Origin: Brumicola pallidula DSM 14239 = ACAM 615
Lineage (GTDB): Bacteria > Pseudomonadota > Gammaproteobacteria > Enterobacterales > Alteromonadaceae
Length of the DNA stretch: 64,000 nucleotides
Direction of reading: 5' to 3'
Assembly (NCBI RefSeq): GCF_000428905.1
Contig: NZ_KE386814.1
Coordinates: 301,493-365,492, forward strand
Below are positions 17,274-27,512 of the stretch, in pieces; the stretch's first letter is position 1, and every line of letters starts with the position of its first letter. A program made the position numbers and the translations under genes. Below the pieces are notes generated by a model that saw nothing but the letters and a program-made list of their open reading frames with translations, was not told where the DNA came from and made no database searches.

Positions 17274-17317
17274 CAAAGCGCGTATGTTTTAACTAAAATT
17301 AACGCGGCACTCTAATT

Positions 17318-18532
17318 TCACCCTGCTTTTGCAATAACTTCAACTTCGCGCCACACCCGCAGTAAATTTTGATTTAAAATTTGTTTGATATCGTTCTCTG
17401 AATATCCACGTTCTAGAAGGCCTTCAACAAGGTTTGGGAAGGCTGATACATCTTTCAAGTTAATGGGCAGAGAGTCACCTACACCATCGTAGTCTGACCC
17501 TATTCCGACATAATCAATACCCACCAATGTCACCACATGGTCGATGTGATCAAGTACGGTTTCCAATGTAGCAAATGGATAAGGACTTTGTGTATTGTAC
17601 TTTTCAACAAAGTCTTTTACTTCTTGGCTGTCTTCGCCAAAGACTGTAGCCAGTTCTTGTGCTTTCTTGGTCCTGTTATCACGCCAACTGCGGGCAACGG
17701 GGCTGACAAAGCCGGAACCAAAGTTAATCATAATAACGCCTCTATTTTTAGCCAAGGCTTTGAGCATATCGTCGTCCATATTACGCTCAAACCCCGGGGT
17801 GAATGCACGCAACGAAGAATGTGACGCAATGACGGGGGCTTTGCTTATTTCTATGGCTTGATAGAAAGCGGCGTCGGAGACATGCGAAATGTCCACGATA
17901 ATGCCAAGTTTATTCATCTCCACTACCATCTCTTTACCAAAAGGACTCAGGCCTTTCCATTGTCTGCGTAAATCATACGACGAGTCACTGATGTGATTAC
18001 TCTGGCTATGCGCTAACGTAATGTAGCGTATTCCTCGTTCATAAAAGACGCGCAAGGTGTCAAGAGAACCTTGTACTGGAGAACCATTTTCCATTCCCAT
18101 TGGAAGAGAAATCTTATTCTCTTTGAAGTTTTGTTCTACATCCGCTACTGAATAGGCGAGCGCAAATTTGTCTGGCGCGCGTCCCACAATGGCCTCTACA
18201 GAGTCAATTAACTTGTGTGCCAAGGCCGTGGATTGATCAGAGTTATCTAAACTAGCGGGAACATAAATGGACATGAACGGCGCATTTAATCCCCCTTCGA
18301 CCGCACGTGGATAATCAAAATCGCCATTTTCTGTGCTTTTTGTTACGTCTACCCATTGATTTTGTACTCGGTAGGGCACATCTATGTGGCCGTCAACAAT
18401 AATATTTTGTTGAGTGATCCGTTTTGCTGCTTGAGCATTAGTTTCATTTATTGGTACTGAGCTTGTCGTATTGCAAGCAGCTAGCACTAACGAAGAAAGT
18501 ATCGTGAGAGTAGCGCAGAATTTTTTTCGCAT
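17318..18532 (-). CDS. Membrane dipeptidase, peptidase family M19, lipoprotein
   Basis: Zinc dipeptidase of the renal-dipeptidase family, 404 residues. The N-terminus is a lipoprotein signal peptide with lipobox LAAC (Cys20). Zinc-site motifs are present: His49-Ile-Asp51 in DGHIDVPYR, the region GMENGSPVQGSLDTLRVFY (probable bridging Glu), His in LAHSQSNH, DISHVSD and ASHSSLRAFTPG, and DYVGIGSDYDG near the C-terminus. It should act in the periplasm on dipeptides, possibly including D-amino acid or cell-wall-derived ones. The ATG has AAGGA at a proper distance. It is divergent from the SapC-family gene across 379 bp. Confidence 0.93.
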   Translation of the reverse strand: MRKKFCATLTILSSLVLAACNTTSSVPINETNAQAAKRITQQNIIVDGHIDVPYRVQNQWVDVTKSTENGDFDYPRAVEGGLNAPFMSIYVPASLDNSDQSTALAHKLIDSVEAIVGRAPDKFALAYSVADVEQNFKENKISLPMGMENGSPVQGSLDTLRVFYERGIRYITLAHSQSNHISDSSYDLRRQWKGLSPFGKEMVVEMNKLGIIVDISHVSDAAFYQAIEISKAPVIASHSSLRAFTPGFERNMDDDMLKALAKNRGVIMINFGSGFVSPVARSWRDNRTKKAQELATVFGEDSQEVKDFVEKYNTQSPYPFATLETVLDHIDHVVTLVGIDYVGIGSDYDGVGDSLPINLKDVSAFPNLVEGLLERGYSENDIKQILNQNLLRVWREVEVIAKAG

Positions 18533-18911
18533 TAGCAGTCCTTTTGGAATAGTTAATTATTAATTGTTATTTTTGTTCGATGTTATCGACGTGTTTTGGT
18601 CGCCATTTATGCTAAAAACACAAATAGAATAAAAATTGTACGTTTCAACTCGGCGATGACGGTTGTCAGTACACCACTGTGCAACTTAATAGAAAAAAAG
18701 CCTAATTTTAGTTGTTAATATTAGGTTACGCAGTGACTTCCAATTTTGTTTAGGCGATACTAACAGCGTTTATCCTTTGGGTAAAAAATCAAATTTCATC
18801 GTCATGAAACTGGTTATTCGTAAACCGTTCATGGCAGCTTCATGACTGAACGATGCAGTGCTAACGATTAGAAATAGCCGCATCAAACTAAAGTAAGAGA
18901 ATTATAACAAC
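18533..18911. other. Divergent intergenic region, dipeptidase and SapC-family genes
   Basis: No coding sequence was recognised in these 379 bp. They hold the two divergent promoters, a terminator-like hairpin on the minus strand (18692-18725) and a cluster of TTCATG/CATGAA words at about 18797-18860. I could not assign promoter elements with confidence. Confidence 0.6.
18692..18725 (-). terminator. Terminator-like hairpin in the dipeptidase leader region
   Basis: Read on the minus strand, CCTAAT (18725-18720) pairs with ATTAGG (18706-18701), followed by C and seven T. No annotated gene ends here. It would end a transcript starting in 18726-18911, so it is either a leader attenuator of the dipeptidase gene, a small RNA terminator, or chance. 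Confidence 0.35.
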
Positions 18912-19676
18912 ATGGCTATTAATTATATCCCGCTGGACAAAAATAAGCATAAAGATCTAAAAATAATTCCTCAGTTAGATCTTAGTTTTGCAAAAGAGAC
19001 TCACCTTGCAGCAGCAACCATCCGTGAATTCGCGCATCTAGCATCAACAATGCCGGTGGTTTTCATTGAAGATCCAACTAACAAAAATATTCACACTGTA
19101 GCAATGTTAGGTGTTGACCAAAACGTTAACTTGTTTTGGGCAGAAGATAAATGGCAGGGTCCGCATGTGCCATTGAACATACAACGTTACCCTTTTGACA
19201 TTCGTCCGGATGGCGAGAAATTAGGTGTATTTTTTGATGAAAACAGCCATTTAGTTGCCGACGAAGGTGAAGCATTATTCGCTGAAGACGGTGAACCGAC
19301 TGATTTCCTAAAAAATCGTCAGCAATTTTTAGCTGAGCTTGCAAACAGTGAAATGCTTAATCAACGTTTCGTAAAACGTGTTGTTGAACTTGACCTGTTA
19401 GACAACATACAAATTGGTATTCAGTACCAAGATGGCACTGCGCGCAATGTAACAGGCATCATGAGCATCGACGAGAAGAAGCTTAATGCACTAGATGACG
19501 CGGTTATTCTTGAATTACACAAAGCCGGTTTCTTAGGCGCGATGTACGCAATTATGATGTCACTAGCACAATTGAACCGTTTGGTAGAATTGTCTAATAA
19601 AGGTGATAAGCCAATTAAAACTGTGCAAATTAGACCTGTGCCTAAAGAAGGCGAGGGCGAACAGCCTACTGCTTAA
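18912..19676 (+). CDS. SapC-family protein
   Basis: A 254-residue protein matching the SapC family by overall pattern, including YPFDIRP-type segments and FFDENSHLV, and normal in length. Related SapC proteins were described from Campylobacter in connection with the surface (S-) layer, but their molecular role is unsettled. No signal peptide or membrane segment is visible, so it should be cytoplasmic unless exported by a dedicated route. It is a single-gene unit, with its own 5' region and a strong terminator. Confidence 0.85.
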   Translation: MAINYIPLDKNKHKDLKIIPQLDLSFAKETHLAAATIREFAHLASTMPVVFIEDPTNKNIHTVAMLGVDQNVNLFWAEDKWQGPHVPLNIQRYPFDIRPDGEKLGVFFDENSHLVADEGEALFAEDGEPTDFLKNRQQFLAELANSEMLNQRFVKRVVELDLLDNIQIGIQYQDGTARNVTGIMSIDEKKLNALDDAVILELHKAGFLGAMYAIMMSLAQLNRLVELSNKGDKPIKTVQIRPVPKEGEGEQPTA

Positions 19677-19701
19677 AATACAAGCAATTAAAAACTAACG
19701 T

Positions 19702-19727
19702 AAAAACCACCTTAAGGTGGTTTTTTT
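19702..19727 (+). terminator. Rho-independent terminator after the SapC-family gene
   Basis: Perfect palindrome AAACCACC-TTAA-GGTGGTTT (19704-19723), flanked by an A run and followed by seven T. The symmetry could allow it to work in both directions. Confidence 0.92.
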
Positions 19728-19807
19728 ATGTCTCAAATCCGAGTGAGGCCTGTGTTTATATACAGTTCAAGGTTTCGAACTATTTACCCGCTTTGACACA
19801 AATGTGC

Positions 19808-19837
19808 TTGACAGTGGGGCATGATGGTACATAAACT
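19808..19837 (+). promoter_or_regulatory. Putative promoter of the division and cell wall cluster
   Basis: TTGACA (19808-19813) and TAAACT (19832-19837) are separated by 18 bp. The predicted start of transcription, about 19844, is immediately before the MraZ-type boxes. It leaves a leader of about 110 nt before mraZ. Confidence 0.6.
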
Positions 19838-19844
19838 GTGAGAA

Positions 19845-19874
19845 GTGGGTAAAAGTGGCGAAAAATGGTTTTTT
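19845..19874 (+). promoter_or_regulatory. MraZ-type operator, three boxes at 10-bp spacing
   Basis: Three direct repeats start exactly 10 bp apart: GTGGGTAAAA (19845), GTGGCGAAAA (19855) and ATGGTTTTTT (19865). E. coli MraZ binds TGGGN repeats with 5-bp spacers near its own promoter, so this arrangement fits autoregulation of the cluster by MraZ. The third box is the weakest. Confidence 0.72.
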
Positions 19875-19954
19875 CGTTAGAGTGCAACCAGCTTAATAAT
19901 AAAAATAAAAATAATAATACTATAAGCTACTAATAATAAGAAAAGGCTAGGGGA

Positions 19955-20413
19955 ATGTTCCGCGGCGCTAACGCAATTAATCTGGACAGCAAAGGTCGAC
20001 TAACGATACCCACAAGGTACCGTCAGTCGCTGTTGGATGATTGCCAGGGACAGCTGGTATGCACTATCGATACATCTCAAAACTGTTTGCTACTTTACCC
20101 TCTCCCCGAATGGGAGGAAATTGAGCTTAAACTCAGTAAGCTCTCTAGTACTAATCCACAAGAACGTCGTCTTCAACGTCTTTTGCTAGGATATGCAATG
20201 GAAGGAGAAATGGACAAAAGTGGTCGCATACTAATTGCGCCGACACTTCGTCAACACGCCGTTTTGGATAAACAAATTATGCTTGTTGGTCAACTCAATA
20301 AATTTGAGATTTGGGACACAGACGTTTGGAATAGACAAATCGCTGAAGACATTGAAACGGAGAAACAAGGGCAATTTGAGCTTACGGAACGTCTTCAGGA
20401 TTTCTCACTATGA
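19955..20413 (+). CDS. mraZ: Transcriptional regulator MraZ
   Basis: First gene of the division and cell wall cluster. The 152-residue protein has the family start [19 protein letters not shown] and two AbrB-like halves (about 5-50 and 80-125, the second with [11 protein letters not shown]). MraZ forms ring-shaped oligomers and represses its own operon in E. coli; it can also counteract RsmH. The ATG follows AGGGG. Its stop overlaps the rsmH start (ATGA). Confidence 0.97.
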   Translation: MFRGANAINLDSKGRLTIPTRYRQSLLDDCQGQLVCTIDTSQNCLLLYPLPEWEEIELKLSKLSSTNPQERRLQRLLLGYAMEGEMDKSGRILIAPTLRQHAVLDKQIMLVGQLNKFEIWDTDVWNRQIAEDIETEKQGQFELTERLQDFSL

Positions 20414-21348
20414 CCTCAGAAAAATTTTCCCATCGTCCAGTACTGCTACAAGAATCCTTATCCGGCTTAAATATAAAGCCAGATGGGATTTACATTGACG
20501 CGACTTTTGGACGCGGCGGCCATAGCGCCGAAATTCTGAAACAACTTTCGAGTAAAGGTAGGCTCATTGCATTGGATCGTGATGATACAGCAATTGAGTC
20601 CGCCCAACGTTTTATCGACGACCCTAGATTCAGCATACATCATGTCGCATTTTCAAACATTGAAGACGTGGTCAACGAACTTGAGCTGATGTGCAACATC
20701 GATGGTGTGCTAATGGATATAGGGGTGTCGTCCCCACAACTAGATGACGCTTCTCGGGGCTTCAGCTTTCAAAAAGACGGTCCCTTGGATATGCGTATGG
20801 ACCGTTCTTCAGGCATAAGTGCCGCAGATTGGTTAAATAAAGCGGATCTTGAAGAAATCACGATGGTGTTAAAAACCTTTGGTGAAGAAAAGTTTGGTAA
20901 GCGAATTGCTCATGCTGTTTTAGAACAAAGGGTAATAAAGCCTTTAGAAACCACTGCTGAGTTTGCTCAACTAATTGATAAAGCGGTACCTGTAAAAGAT
21001 AAGTTTAAGCATCCGGCAACACGAAGTTTTCAGGGTGTTAGGATATTTATTAATGGTGAACTCGAGCAATTAAACCAAGGCTTAGAAGGCGCAGTTAATG
21101 TGCTCAAAAGTGGTGGCAGACTGGCGGTCATTAGTTTTCACTCGCTTGAGGATAGAGTCGCTAAACGCTTTATTAGAAAATTAAGCAAGGGCAAGGAGAT
21201 CCCCCGCGGATTACCTATTACCCAACAAGAGATAGATGCAGATAAAATGGTGAAAGCCATGGGCAGAGCCATCAAGCCTAGTGCTGAAGAAATTGCACTC
21301 AACGTGCGGTGTCGCAGTTCAGTGCTTAGAGTCGCAGAAAAACTATGA
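20410..21348 (+). CDS. rsmH: 16S rRNA (cytosine1402-N4)-methyltransferase RsmH
   Basis: S-adenosylmethionine-dependent enzyme (formerly MraW) that methylates N4 of C1402 in the decoding centre of 16S rRNA. The 312-residue protein shows [10 protein letters not shown] near the N-terminus, the SAM-binding [28 protein letters not shown] and, near the C-terminus, [14 protein letters not shown]. The length is as expected. It shares ATGA overlaps with both mraZ and ftsL. Confidence 0.98.
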   Translation: MTSEKFSHRPVLLQESLSGLNIKPDGIYIDATFGRGGHSAEILKQLSSKGRLIALDRDDTAIESAQRFIDDPRFSIHHVAFSNIEDVVNELELMCNIDGVLMDIGVSSPQLDDASRGFSFQKDGPLDMRMDRSSGISAADWLNKADLEEITMVLKTFGEEKFGKRIAHAVLEQRVIKPLETTAEFAQLIDKAVPVKDKFKHPATRSFQGVRIFINGELEQLNQGLEGAVNVLKSGGRLAVISFHSLEDRVAKRFIRKLSKGKEIPRGLPITQQEIDADKMVKAMGRAIKPSAEEIALNVRCRSSVLRVAEKL

Positions 21349-21677
21349 ACATGGCCAGTACCAATTTCAACCTATTGTTACTTATTACCTCTGATCTAGG
21401 CCGTAATTTATTTAAAGTTGTGTTGTTTATTGCTGTGGTTGCAACAGCCATAGGTGTGGTCCTAGGCGTACATCACAATCGCCAATTGTCGATGCAACAT
21501 GAATCGTTAATTCAAGAAAAAGATGAGTTAGACGTCGAATGGCGTCACTTGATCATTGAGCAAAGCTCCTTAACTGAGCATAACCGCATTGAACAGATCG
21601 TTCGTGAAAATTTAAATATGCGTCGTCCTGGTCCCGAAGATGAAGTATTGGTACGAGGGAAACCGAATGGCGGGTAA
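21345..21677 (+). CDS. ftsL: Cell division protein FtsL
   Basis: Small bitopic divisome protein of 110 residues. It has a short cytoplasmic N-terminus, one membrane segment (about 24-43) and a periplasmic coiled coil (about 48-95) of the leucine-zipper type. It forms the FtsQLB complex that licenses septal synthesis by FtsW-FtsI. The start overlaps the rsmH stop by four bases; an ATG at 21351 is an alternative. Its 3' end overlaps ftsI by 11 bp. Confidence 0.95.
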   Translation: MNMASTNFNLLLLITSDLGRNLFKVVLFIAVVATAIGVVLGVHHNRQLSMQHESLIQEKDELDVEWRHLIIEQSSLTEHNRIEQIVRENLNMRRPGPEDEVLVRGKPNGG

Positions 21678-23472
21678 CGCAAATAGGCGTGCATCTGCTA
21701 AAACAGGAACCAGCAAAGACCGCCAAGCCAAACAAAAGACATCCCCCATGCTCATGCAGTGGCGCTTTCTCACTGTCCTTTACAGCGTTGTATTGGTGTT
21801 TGTATGTTTAGCCGCCAGAGCCGCCTTCATTCAGGTAATAGAACCTGATCTGCTGATTCAACAAGGCGATAATCGCACTATTCGCATACGTGACAATCCC
21901 AGCTATCGTGGTTTGATTACAGATAGGCATGGTGAACAGCTTGCAGTGAGCGTGCCTTCAAAGGCTATTTGGGCCGATCCAAAAGTGGTTCACTCCTTCG
22001 ACAGCGATACCGGTGAAACGCAAGCCCTGGACAAGCGCCGTTTTCAGGCGTTGGCCGAAGTACTAGGCCGTGATGTGCAAAGTTTGTATGACAAGGTAGA
22101 TAACCCGAAACGTCGTTTTGTATACATTGAACGTCAAGTCACACCCGCAATGGCTAATTTTGTTGAAGAACTGGCTATTCCCGGTATTTACTTGCGCAAT
22201 GAATCCAAACGCTACTATCCCACGGGGGAAGTTTCTGCCCATGTTGTCGGCTTTACGAATGTTGATGACAAAGGCATTGAAGGTATTGAAAAGTTATACA
22301 ATAATTGGTTAACGGGCACGCCAGATAAACGTAAAATCCGTCGCGACGCGAAGGGCCGTCAAGTTGAAATTATTGAACAACATGCGGGGGAGAAAGCGGG
22401 CGATTTAATGCTCACTATCGACCAGCGTATTCAAGCGTTGGCGTACCGCGAACTTAAAGAAGCGACCTTGTATTTTAAAGCAGCGTCTGCATCTGTAGTT
22501 ATTGTTGATGTGCATACGGGTGAAATTTTGGCACTCGCTAACACGCCGTCATACAACCCAAACAACCGCAAAACTGTGTCTAACCATCGCTTACGTAATA
22601 GAGCGATAACCGACGCTTTTGAGCCTGGCTCTTCATTAAAGCCGATTGCGATATTAGCTGCATTAGAATATGGCACCGTACAAAAAGATTCTATCATTGA
22701 TACCTCTCCCGGTTGGATGCGCTTAGGCGGCAGCCGAGTGGAGGATCCGCGCAACTATGGCAAAATTAGCGTGACCGAAATTATTCAAAAATCGAGCAAT
22801 ATGGGCACCTCTAAGTTGGCGTTGTCCGTCGACAAAAATTTCCTCATGGACACTTACTACAATATGGGCTTAATGAGCACCACTGGCAGTAACATGGTGG
22901 GAGAATCTAACGGTATTTTTCATGAACGTAATCGTTGGTCTGAACATGAGGTTGCATCGTTATCGTTCGGTTACAATATTTCAGTTACGACAGCTCAGCT
23001 TGCTAGAATGTATGCAACGATTGGAAACGGTGGTGTAAAAATACCGTTGTCCATTATTAAGTCGAATGAGCCTGCTTTAGAATTACCGGAGCGTGTTGTC
23101 AGTCACGAAAATGCAATGGCTGTGTTAGAAATGATGGAAACCGTGACGCAAGCGGGTGGTTCTGGTGTAAAAGCAAGCGTGCCTGGCTATCGTATTGCGG
23201 GTAAAACAGGCACAAGTCGCAAGGCCGTAGCGGGTGGTTATGGTGAGGAATACGTCAATATTTTTGCCGGTATTGCGCCTGTTTCAGACCCTAAAATAGC
23301 GGTAGTCGTGTTAATCAATGAGCCCAGTGGTGATTTATATTACGCCGGTGATACTGCCGCGCCAACCTTTTCCGCCATAGTTTCGGGCACATTGCAAATG
23401 CTGAATGTACCACCTGACGACGATAGTAAAACAGCGAGAATCTACAGTGGGGGTCAAGATGCCGTCCAATGA
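21667..23472 (+). CDS. ftsI: Septal peptidoglycan transpeptidase FtsI (PBP3)
   Basis: Class B penicillin-binding protein that cross-links septal peptidoglycan with FtsW. The ATG at 21667 is chosen because GAGGGA lies 6 nt upstream; an in-frame ATG at 21640 has no site. The 601-residue protein has one N-terminal membrane segment (about 30-50), a pedestal domain and the transpeptidase motifs Ser322-Ser-Leu-Lys325, Ser376-Ser-Asn378 and Lys513-Thr-Gly515. The length is near that of E. coli FtsI (588). It overlaps ftsL upstream and murE downstream. Confidence 0.97.
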   Translation: MAGNANRRASAKTGTSKDRQAKQKTSPMLMQWRFLTVLYSVVLVFVCLAARAAFIQVIEPDLLIQQGDNRTIRIRDNPSYRGLITDRHGEQLAVSVPSKAIWADPKVVHSFDSDTGETQALDKRRFQALAEVLGRDVQSLYDKVDNPKRRFVYIERQVTPAMANFVEELAIPGIYLRNESKRYYPTGEVSAHVVGFTNVDDKGIEGIEKLYNNWLTGTPDKRKIRRDAKGRQVEIIEQHAGEKAGDLMLTIDQRIQALAYRELKEATLYFKAASASVVIVDVHTGEILALANTPSYNPNNRKTVSNHRLRNRAITDAFEPGSSLKPIAILAALEYGTVQKDSIIDTSPGWMRLGGSRVEDPRNYGKISVTEIIQKSSNMGTSKLALSVDKNFLMDTYYNMGLMSTTGSNMVGESNGIFHERNRWSEHEVASLSFGYNISVTTAQLARMYATIGNGGVKIPLSIIKSNEPALELPERVVSHENAMAVLEMMETVTQAGGSGVKASVPGYRIAGKTGTSRKAVAGGYGEEYVNIFAGIAPVSDPKIAVVVLINEPSGDLYYAGDTAAPTFSAIVSGTLQMLNVPPDDDSKTARIYSGGQDAVQ

Positions 23473-25024
23473 AGATAAACTGCAAACTCGTTCAATCGCC
23501 TCAATACTGGCGATTTTTGACATTCTGATTGCTGCTACTGAGGTTGACAATATTGTATTGGATAGCCGCAGCGCAAAACACAACTCATTGTTTATTGCGC
23601 ATCAAGGCACCAGCAATAATGGCGCTAAATATGTGCAAGGTGCAATCAATAATGGTGCTAAATTAGTACTTGTTAACACAAACAACACGGAACAACATGG
23701 TCAGGTTGACAGTGTTGGTGAAGCCTTGATTATTAGTTTTTTTGAATTAGAAAAGCAAATCGGCTTTATTTGCAGCGCCTTCCACCAACATGTTTCAAAT
23801 ACGCTTCAGTGTGTCGCTATTACGGGTACTAACGGTAAGACGTCGGTTGCTCATATTTGTGCCCAATTGTCGGCATCGTGCGGAGAAAATGCAGGCACTA
23901 TAGGTACGATGGGGGTTGGTTTTTATCCAAAAAAGCAAGCTCCTATTAAAATTTTAGACACAATAAATACAACACCAGACATCGCGTGCATGCACCAATT
24001 TGCGCATTTAGTCAAACAGCTTGGAGGCAGACGCCTGTGTATTGAAGCCTCTTCACATGGACTACATCAAAAAAGATTGAGCGGCTTCAAAGTGGACGTC
24101 GCTGCATTCACAAATTTGACCCAAGATCACTTAGATTACCATCCGAGTTTAAATGAGTATGCCAAGGCCAAACGTCTGTTACTTAAACAAGATGGGATTC
24201 GTTACTTGGTATTAAATGCAGATGATAAAGAAAGCCATCGTTGGGTAGAGCAAGCGCCAGAGCACACGATTATTTGTCTTTGTTCGGTTAACCAGCGGTC
24301 ATCAGCGTCTTTGCTCCAAGCATATGCAAAGCATAATCAACATTATAAATACTGTATTGCTTTAAATCCGCGTTTTACGCCAAACGGTAGTACCTTCAAA
24401 ATTAAATCAAGTTGGGGGCAGGCATCAGTATCTTTGCCATTGATCGGCCAATTCAATATCGCCAATTTACTTACCGCATTCAGCTCATTGCTTTTACAAG
24501 GCGTCAGTTTTGAACGTTTAGTTGATGCCGTTCCTTTGTTAAACGGTGTGCCAGGTCGAATGGAAGTTTTCGAATCAATAAAGCATGGCAATATTATTGT
24601 TGATTATGCACACACTCCCGATGCGCTTGAGCAGGCTTTGTTGGCAGCACGTCAGCATGTGACGGGAAAGCTGACCGTCATTTTCGGTTGTGGTGGCGAT
24701 CGCGATAATTCCAAACGCAGCCAAATGGGTAAAATTGCTGAACTATGCGCAGATGAAGTCATATTGACTCAAGACAATAGCCGCAACGAATTACCTGAAG
24801 ATATCATTGCTGATATTCAACAGGGGATACATCAAAAATCAAAATTAAAAATAGAATTAGAAAGAACCTCTGCAATTAAACAGGCTTATCTGAATAGTTG
24901 TACCGATGATTTGATTGTTGTTGCAGGAAAAGGCCATGAAGAGTACCTCGAGTTAAAATCAGTGCGCGAGCACTACAACGAGAGGGAATATGTTAAACAG
25001 TTAACCATGGAGGTAAGAGGATGA
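23459..25024 (+). CDS. murE: UDP-MurNAc-tripeptide synthetase MurE (meso-DAP adding)
   Basis: Cytoplasmic ligase that adds meso-diaminopimelate to UDP-MurNAc-L-Ala-D-Glu. The ATG at 23459 overlaps the ftsI stop by 14 bp; the frame continues upstream within ftsI but without a better start. The 521-residue protein has the ATP loop GTNGKT (123-128), the HLDYHPS region and the amino-acid selectivity motif Asp439-Asn-Ser-Arg442. The Arg is the residue that selects meso-DAP in DNPR-type enzymes; the usual Pro is Ser here. The murF start overlaps its stop by ATGA. Confidence 0.96.
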   Translation: MPSNEDKLQTRSIASILAIFDILIAATEVDNIVLDSRSAKHNSLFIAHQGTSNNGAKYVQGAINNGAKLVLVNTNNTEQHGQVDSVGEALIISFFELEKQIGFICSAFHQHVSNTLQCVAITGTNGKTSVAHICAQLSASCGENAGTIGTMGVGFYPKKQAPIKILDTINTTPDIACMHQFAHLVKQLGGRRLCIEASSHGLHQKRLSGFKVDVAAFTNLTQDHLDYHPSLNEYAKAKRLLLKQDGIRYLVLNADDKESHRWVEQAPEHTIICLCSVNQRSSASLLQAYAKHNQHYKYCIALNPRFTPNGSTFKIKSSWGQASVSLPLIGQFNIANLLTAFSSLLLQGVSFERLVDAVPLLNGVPGRMEVFESIKHGNIIVDYAHTPDALEQALLAARQHVTGKLTVIFGCGGDRDNSKRSQMGKIAELCADEVILTQDNSRNELPEDIIADIQQGIHQKSKLKIELERTSAIKQAYLNSCTDDLIVVAGKGHEEYLELKSVREHYNEREYVKQLTMEVRG

Positions 25025-26430
25025 TTTCCGTTTCATTATCTTGGATTGCTGGAAAAGTAGAAGGCACATTAAACACAAAAAGTGTCGAAGAGTTACAAAT
25101 TAAAGGCGTTAGTACGGACACTCGAACACTGCAACCAGGCGACTTGTTTATTGCATTAGTGGGTCCTAATCATGATGCCCATGACCATCTTCTCAGGGCG
25201 CTGCAAAAAGGAGCTGCAGCGATCATCGTTAGTCGCCCTGTGGACTGTCCACTGCCGTCGATATTGGTTGACGATACGAAAACCGCGTTAGGTAAATTAG
25301 GTGCTGCAGTCAAGCAACAAGTTAATCCGAAAACCGTCGGGATTACTGGTAGTAGCGGTAAAACTACGGTCAAAGAAATGGTTGCATCTATTCTATCCGT
25401 GAAGGGTAAAGTGCTGTTTACCAAAGGCAATTACAACAACGATATTGGCGTGCCATTGACTCTACTAAGACTTGAGAAACAGCACGAATATGCGGTTATT
25501 GAGCTAGGTGCAAATCACTTAGGTGAAATTGCCTACACCACAAATTTAGTCAAGCCCGATGTGGCAACCATTGTCAACGCAGCAGCGTCACATCTAGAGG
25601 GCTTTGGTAGTCTATTTGGTGTTGCTAGAGCCAAAAGTGAAATCTTTAAAGGCCTGGGCACAAAAGGCACAGCAATCCTAAATCGTGACAGTCAATTTTA
25701 TTCATTTTGGGAAGGAAAAACGTCTCATTTGAATTGTTTAACGTTCTCTCCGGAGTCTGGATATGGCGACTATCACGCAGAAGATATTGCCATGGGGATG
25801 GACGGATGCGCTGAATTCGAATTAGTTTGTCCAACAGGCAGAGCCGCTATTCGCTTGAGTATACCAGGTACGCACAATGTCGGAAATGCATTACTTGCGG
25901 CCGCTTTGTCGATTACTGTCGGCGCAAATTTAGAAGAAGTTCAGCTCGGGCTATTCAATATGCGCGAAGTAGGCGGACGTTTAAATGTTAAACAATTGAG
26001 CAATCAAATTCGTCTATTGGATGACACCTATAATGCAAACGTTGCTTCTGTAAATGCGGCAATCGATTTGTTAGCAACCTTCTCTGGTAATCGTATTTTT
26101 GTGTTTGGCGATATGGCAGAACTGGGTGATAAGGCACGATATTATCATGAGCAAGTAGGCGAATACGCCAAATCAAAGGGCATTACATCAGTCTATTCAT
26201 TGGGTGTATTGAGTCAATGTGCAAGTGATGTGTTCAAAGACACTGGGTTTCATTTTGACAGCAAAGAAGCACTGGTTGCGATGCTTAATCAAAATGTTGC
26301 TGACGAACAACGAGATATCAGTATTTTAGTAAAAGGGTCGAGAAGTTCGAAAATGGAATTAGTTGTAAAAGCAATAGAGGAAAGCCCCGTGGGAAAGTTC
26401 GAAAGGCGTAGGGAGGGTATTGCATGTTAA
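25021..26430 (+). CDS. murF: UDP-MurNAc-pentapeptide synthetase MurF
   Basis: Cytoplasmic ligase that adds D-Ala-D-Ala to the UDP-MurNAc-tripeptide. The 469-residue protein has [18 protein letters not shown] near the N-terminus, the ATP loop [14 protein letters not shown] (about 106-119), [14 protein letters not shown] and the C-terminal domain [18 protein letters not shown]. The length matches the family. It overlaps murE by four bases and mraY by seven. Confidence 0.97.
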   Translation: MISVSLSWIAGKVEGTLNTKSVEELQIKGVSTDTRTLQPGDLFIALVGPNHDAHDHLLRALQKGAAAIIVSRPVDCPLPSILVDDTKTALGKLGAAVKQQVNPKTVGITGSSGKTTVKEMVASILSVKGKVLFTKGNYNNDIGVPLTLLRLEKQHEYAVIELGANHLGEIAYTTNLVKPDVATIVNAAASHLEGFGSLFGVARAKSEIFKGLGTKGTAILNRDSQFYSFWEGKTSHLNCLTFSPESGYGDYHAEDIAMGMDGCAEFELVCPTGRAAIRLSIPGTHNVGNALLAAALSITVGANLEEVQLGLFNMREVGGRLNVKQLSNQIRLLDDTYNANVASVNAAIDLLATFSGNRIFVFGDMAELGDKARYYHEQVGEYAKSKGITSVYSLGVLSQCASDVFKDTGFHFDSKEALVAMLNQNVADEQRDISILVKGSRSSKMELVVKAIEESPVGKFERRREGIAC

Positions 26431-27512
26431 TTTGGCTAGCCGAGTGGCTAACACAGTTTGATGCCAGTTTTAACGTTGTGCAGTATTTGACCCTGCGTGC
26501 AATTTTAAGCACGTTAACCGCCTTACTTATCGCTATTCTCATTGGTCCAAAAATGATCCGCTGGTTACAAGCTATGCAGATTGGACAGACAATTCGTGAC
26601 GATGGACCACAGAGTCATTTGTCAAAAGCAGGCACGCCCACAATGGGGGGGCTGTTAATATTAGCAGCCATATTAATTAGCGTATTGTTATGGGCAGACC
26701 TGACTAATAAATATGTTTTGGTTACTCTTCTGGTGATCGTAGCTTACGGCTTGGTTGGCTTTGTTGACGATTACCGTAAGGTCATCCGTAAAGACGCTAA
26801 AGGTCTGATTGCACGCTGGAAGTATTTTTGGCAATCGGTTATTGCCGTTGTGGTTTCGGCGTTTCTGTACTATACAGCAAACCCAGAAATTGTCGCTGAA
26901 ACTGCGTTAATTGTGCCGTTCTTTAAAGAAGTAATGCCCCAGTTAGGTGTTTTCTACATGGTCATTGCTTATTTTGCATTAGTGGGCACAAGCAATGCAG
27001 TGAACTTAACTGACGGCTTAGATGGCTTAGCCATTGTCCCTATCATTTTGGTTGCGGGCGCATTTGCGGTATTCGCTTATGTCACCGGCAATATTAACTT
27101 TTCTGCTTATCTCAATATTCCATTTATTCCAATGACCAGTGAATTGGTCATTGTGTGCACAGCAATCGTGGGCGCTGGTCTTGGGTTCTTGTGGTTTAAC
27201 ACGTATCCAGCCCAAGTTTTTATGGGCGACGTTGGTTCACTTTCATTAGGCGCAACACTCGGACTATTGGCTATTCTGGTTCGCCAAGAAATTGTTTTTA
27301 TTGTGATGGGAGGTGTTTTCGTGGTTGAAGCGCTGTCCGTTATACTGCAAGTGGGGTCATTTAAAATGCGCGGAAAACGTATTTTTAGAATGGCACCAAT
27401 ACATCATCATTATGAATTAAAAGGGTGGCCAGAGCCTCGCGTTATTGTCAGGTTTTGGATTATTTCATTAATTCTGGTCCTCATTGGACTGGCAACATTG
27501 AAGTTGAGATAA
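26424..27512 (+). CDS. mraY: Phospho-MurNAc-pentapeptide transferase MraY
   Basis: Integral membrane enzyme that moves phospho-MurNAc-pentapeptide from UDP to undecaprenyl phosphate, giving lipid I. The 362-residue protein has about ten membrane segments. Catalytic motifs are visible: [28 protein letters not shown] and the His cluster [13 protein letters not shown]. The ATG follows GGGAGGG and overlaps the murF stop. murD follows with no gap. Confidence 0.98.
   Translation: MLIWLAEWLTQFDASFNVVQYLTLRAILSTLTALLIAILIGPKMIRWLQAMQIGQTIRDDGPQSHLSKAGTPTMGGLLILAAILISVLLWADLTNKYVLVTLLVIVAYGLVGFVDDYRKVIRKDAKGLIARWKYFWQSVIAVVVSAFLYYTANPEIVAETALIVPFFKEVMPQLGVFYMVIAYFALVGTSNAVNLTDGLDGLAIVPIILVAGAFAVFAYVTGNINFSAYLNIPFIPMTSELVIVCTAIVGAGLGFLWFNTYPAQVFMGDVGSLSLGATLGLLAILVRQEIVFIVMGGVFVVEALSVILQVGSFKMRGKRIFRMAPIHHHYELKGWPEPRVIVRFWIISLILVLIGLATLKLR

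Noticed and set aside
23405..23458. Longer MurE N-terminus starting at 23405
   Set aside because: The extra 18 residues are coded inside ftsI in another frame and do not resemble MurE; the ATG at 23459 gives a normal overlap.
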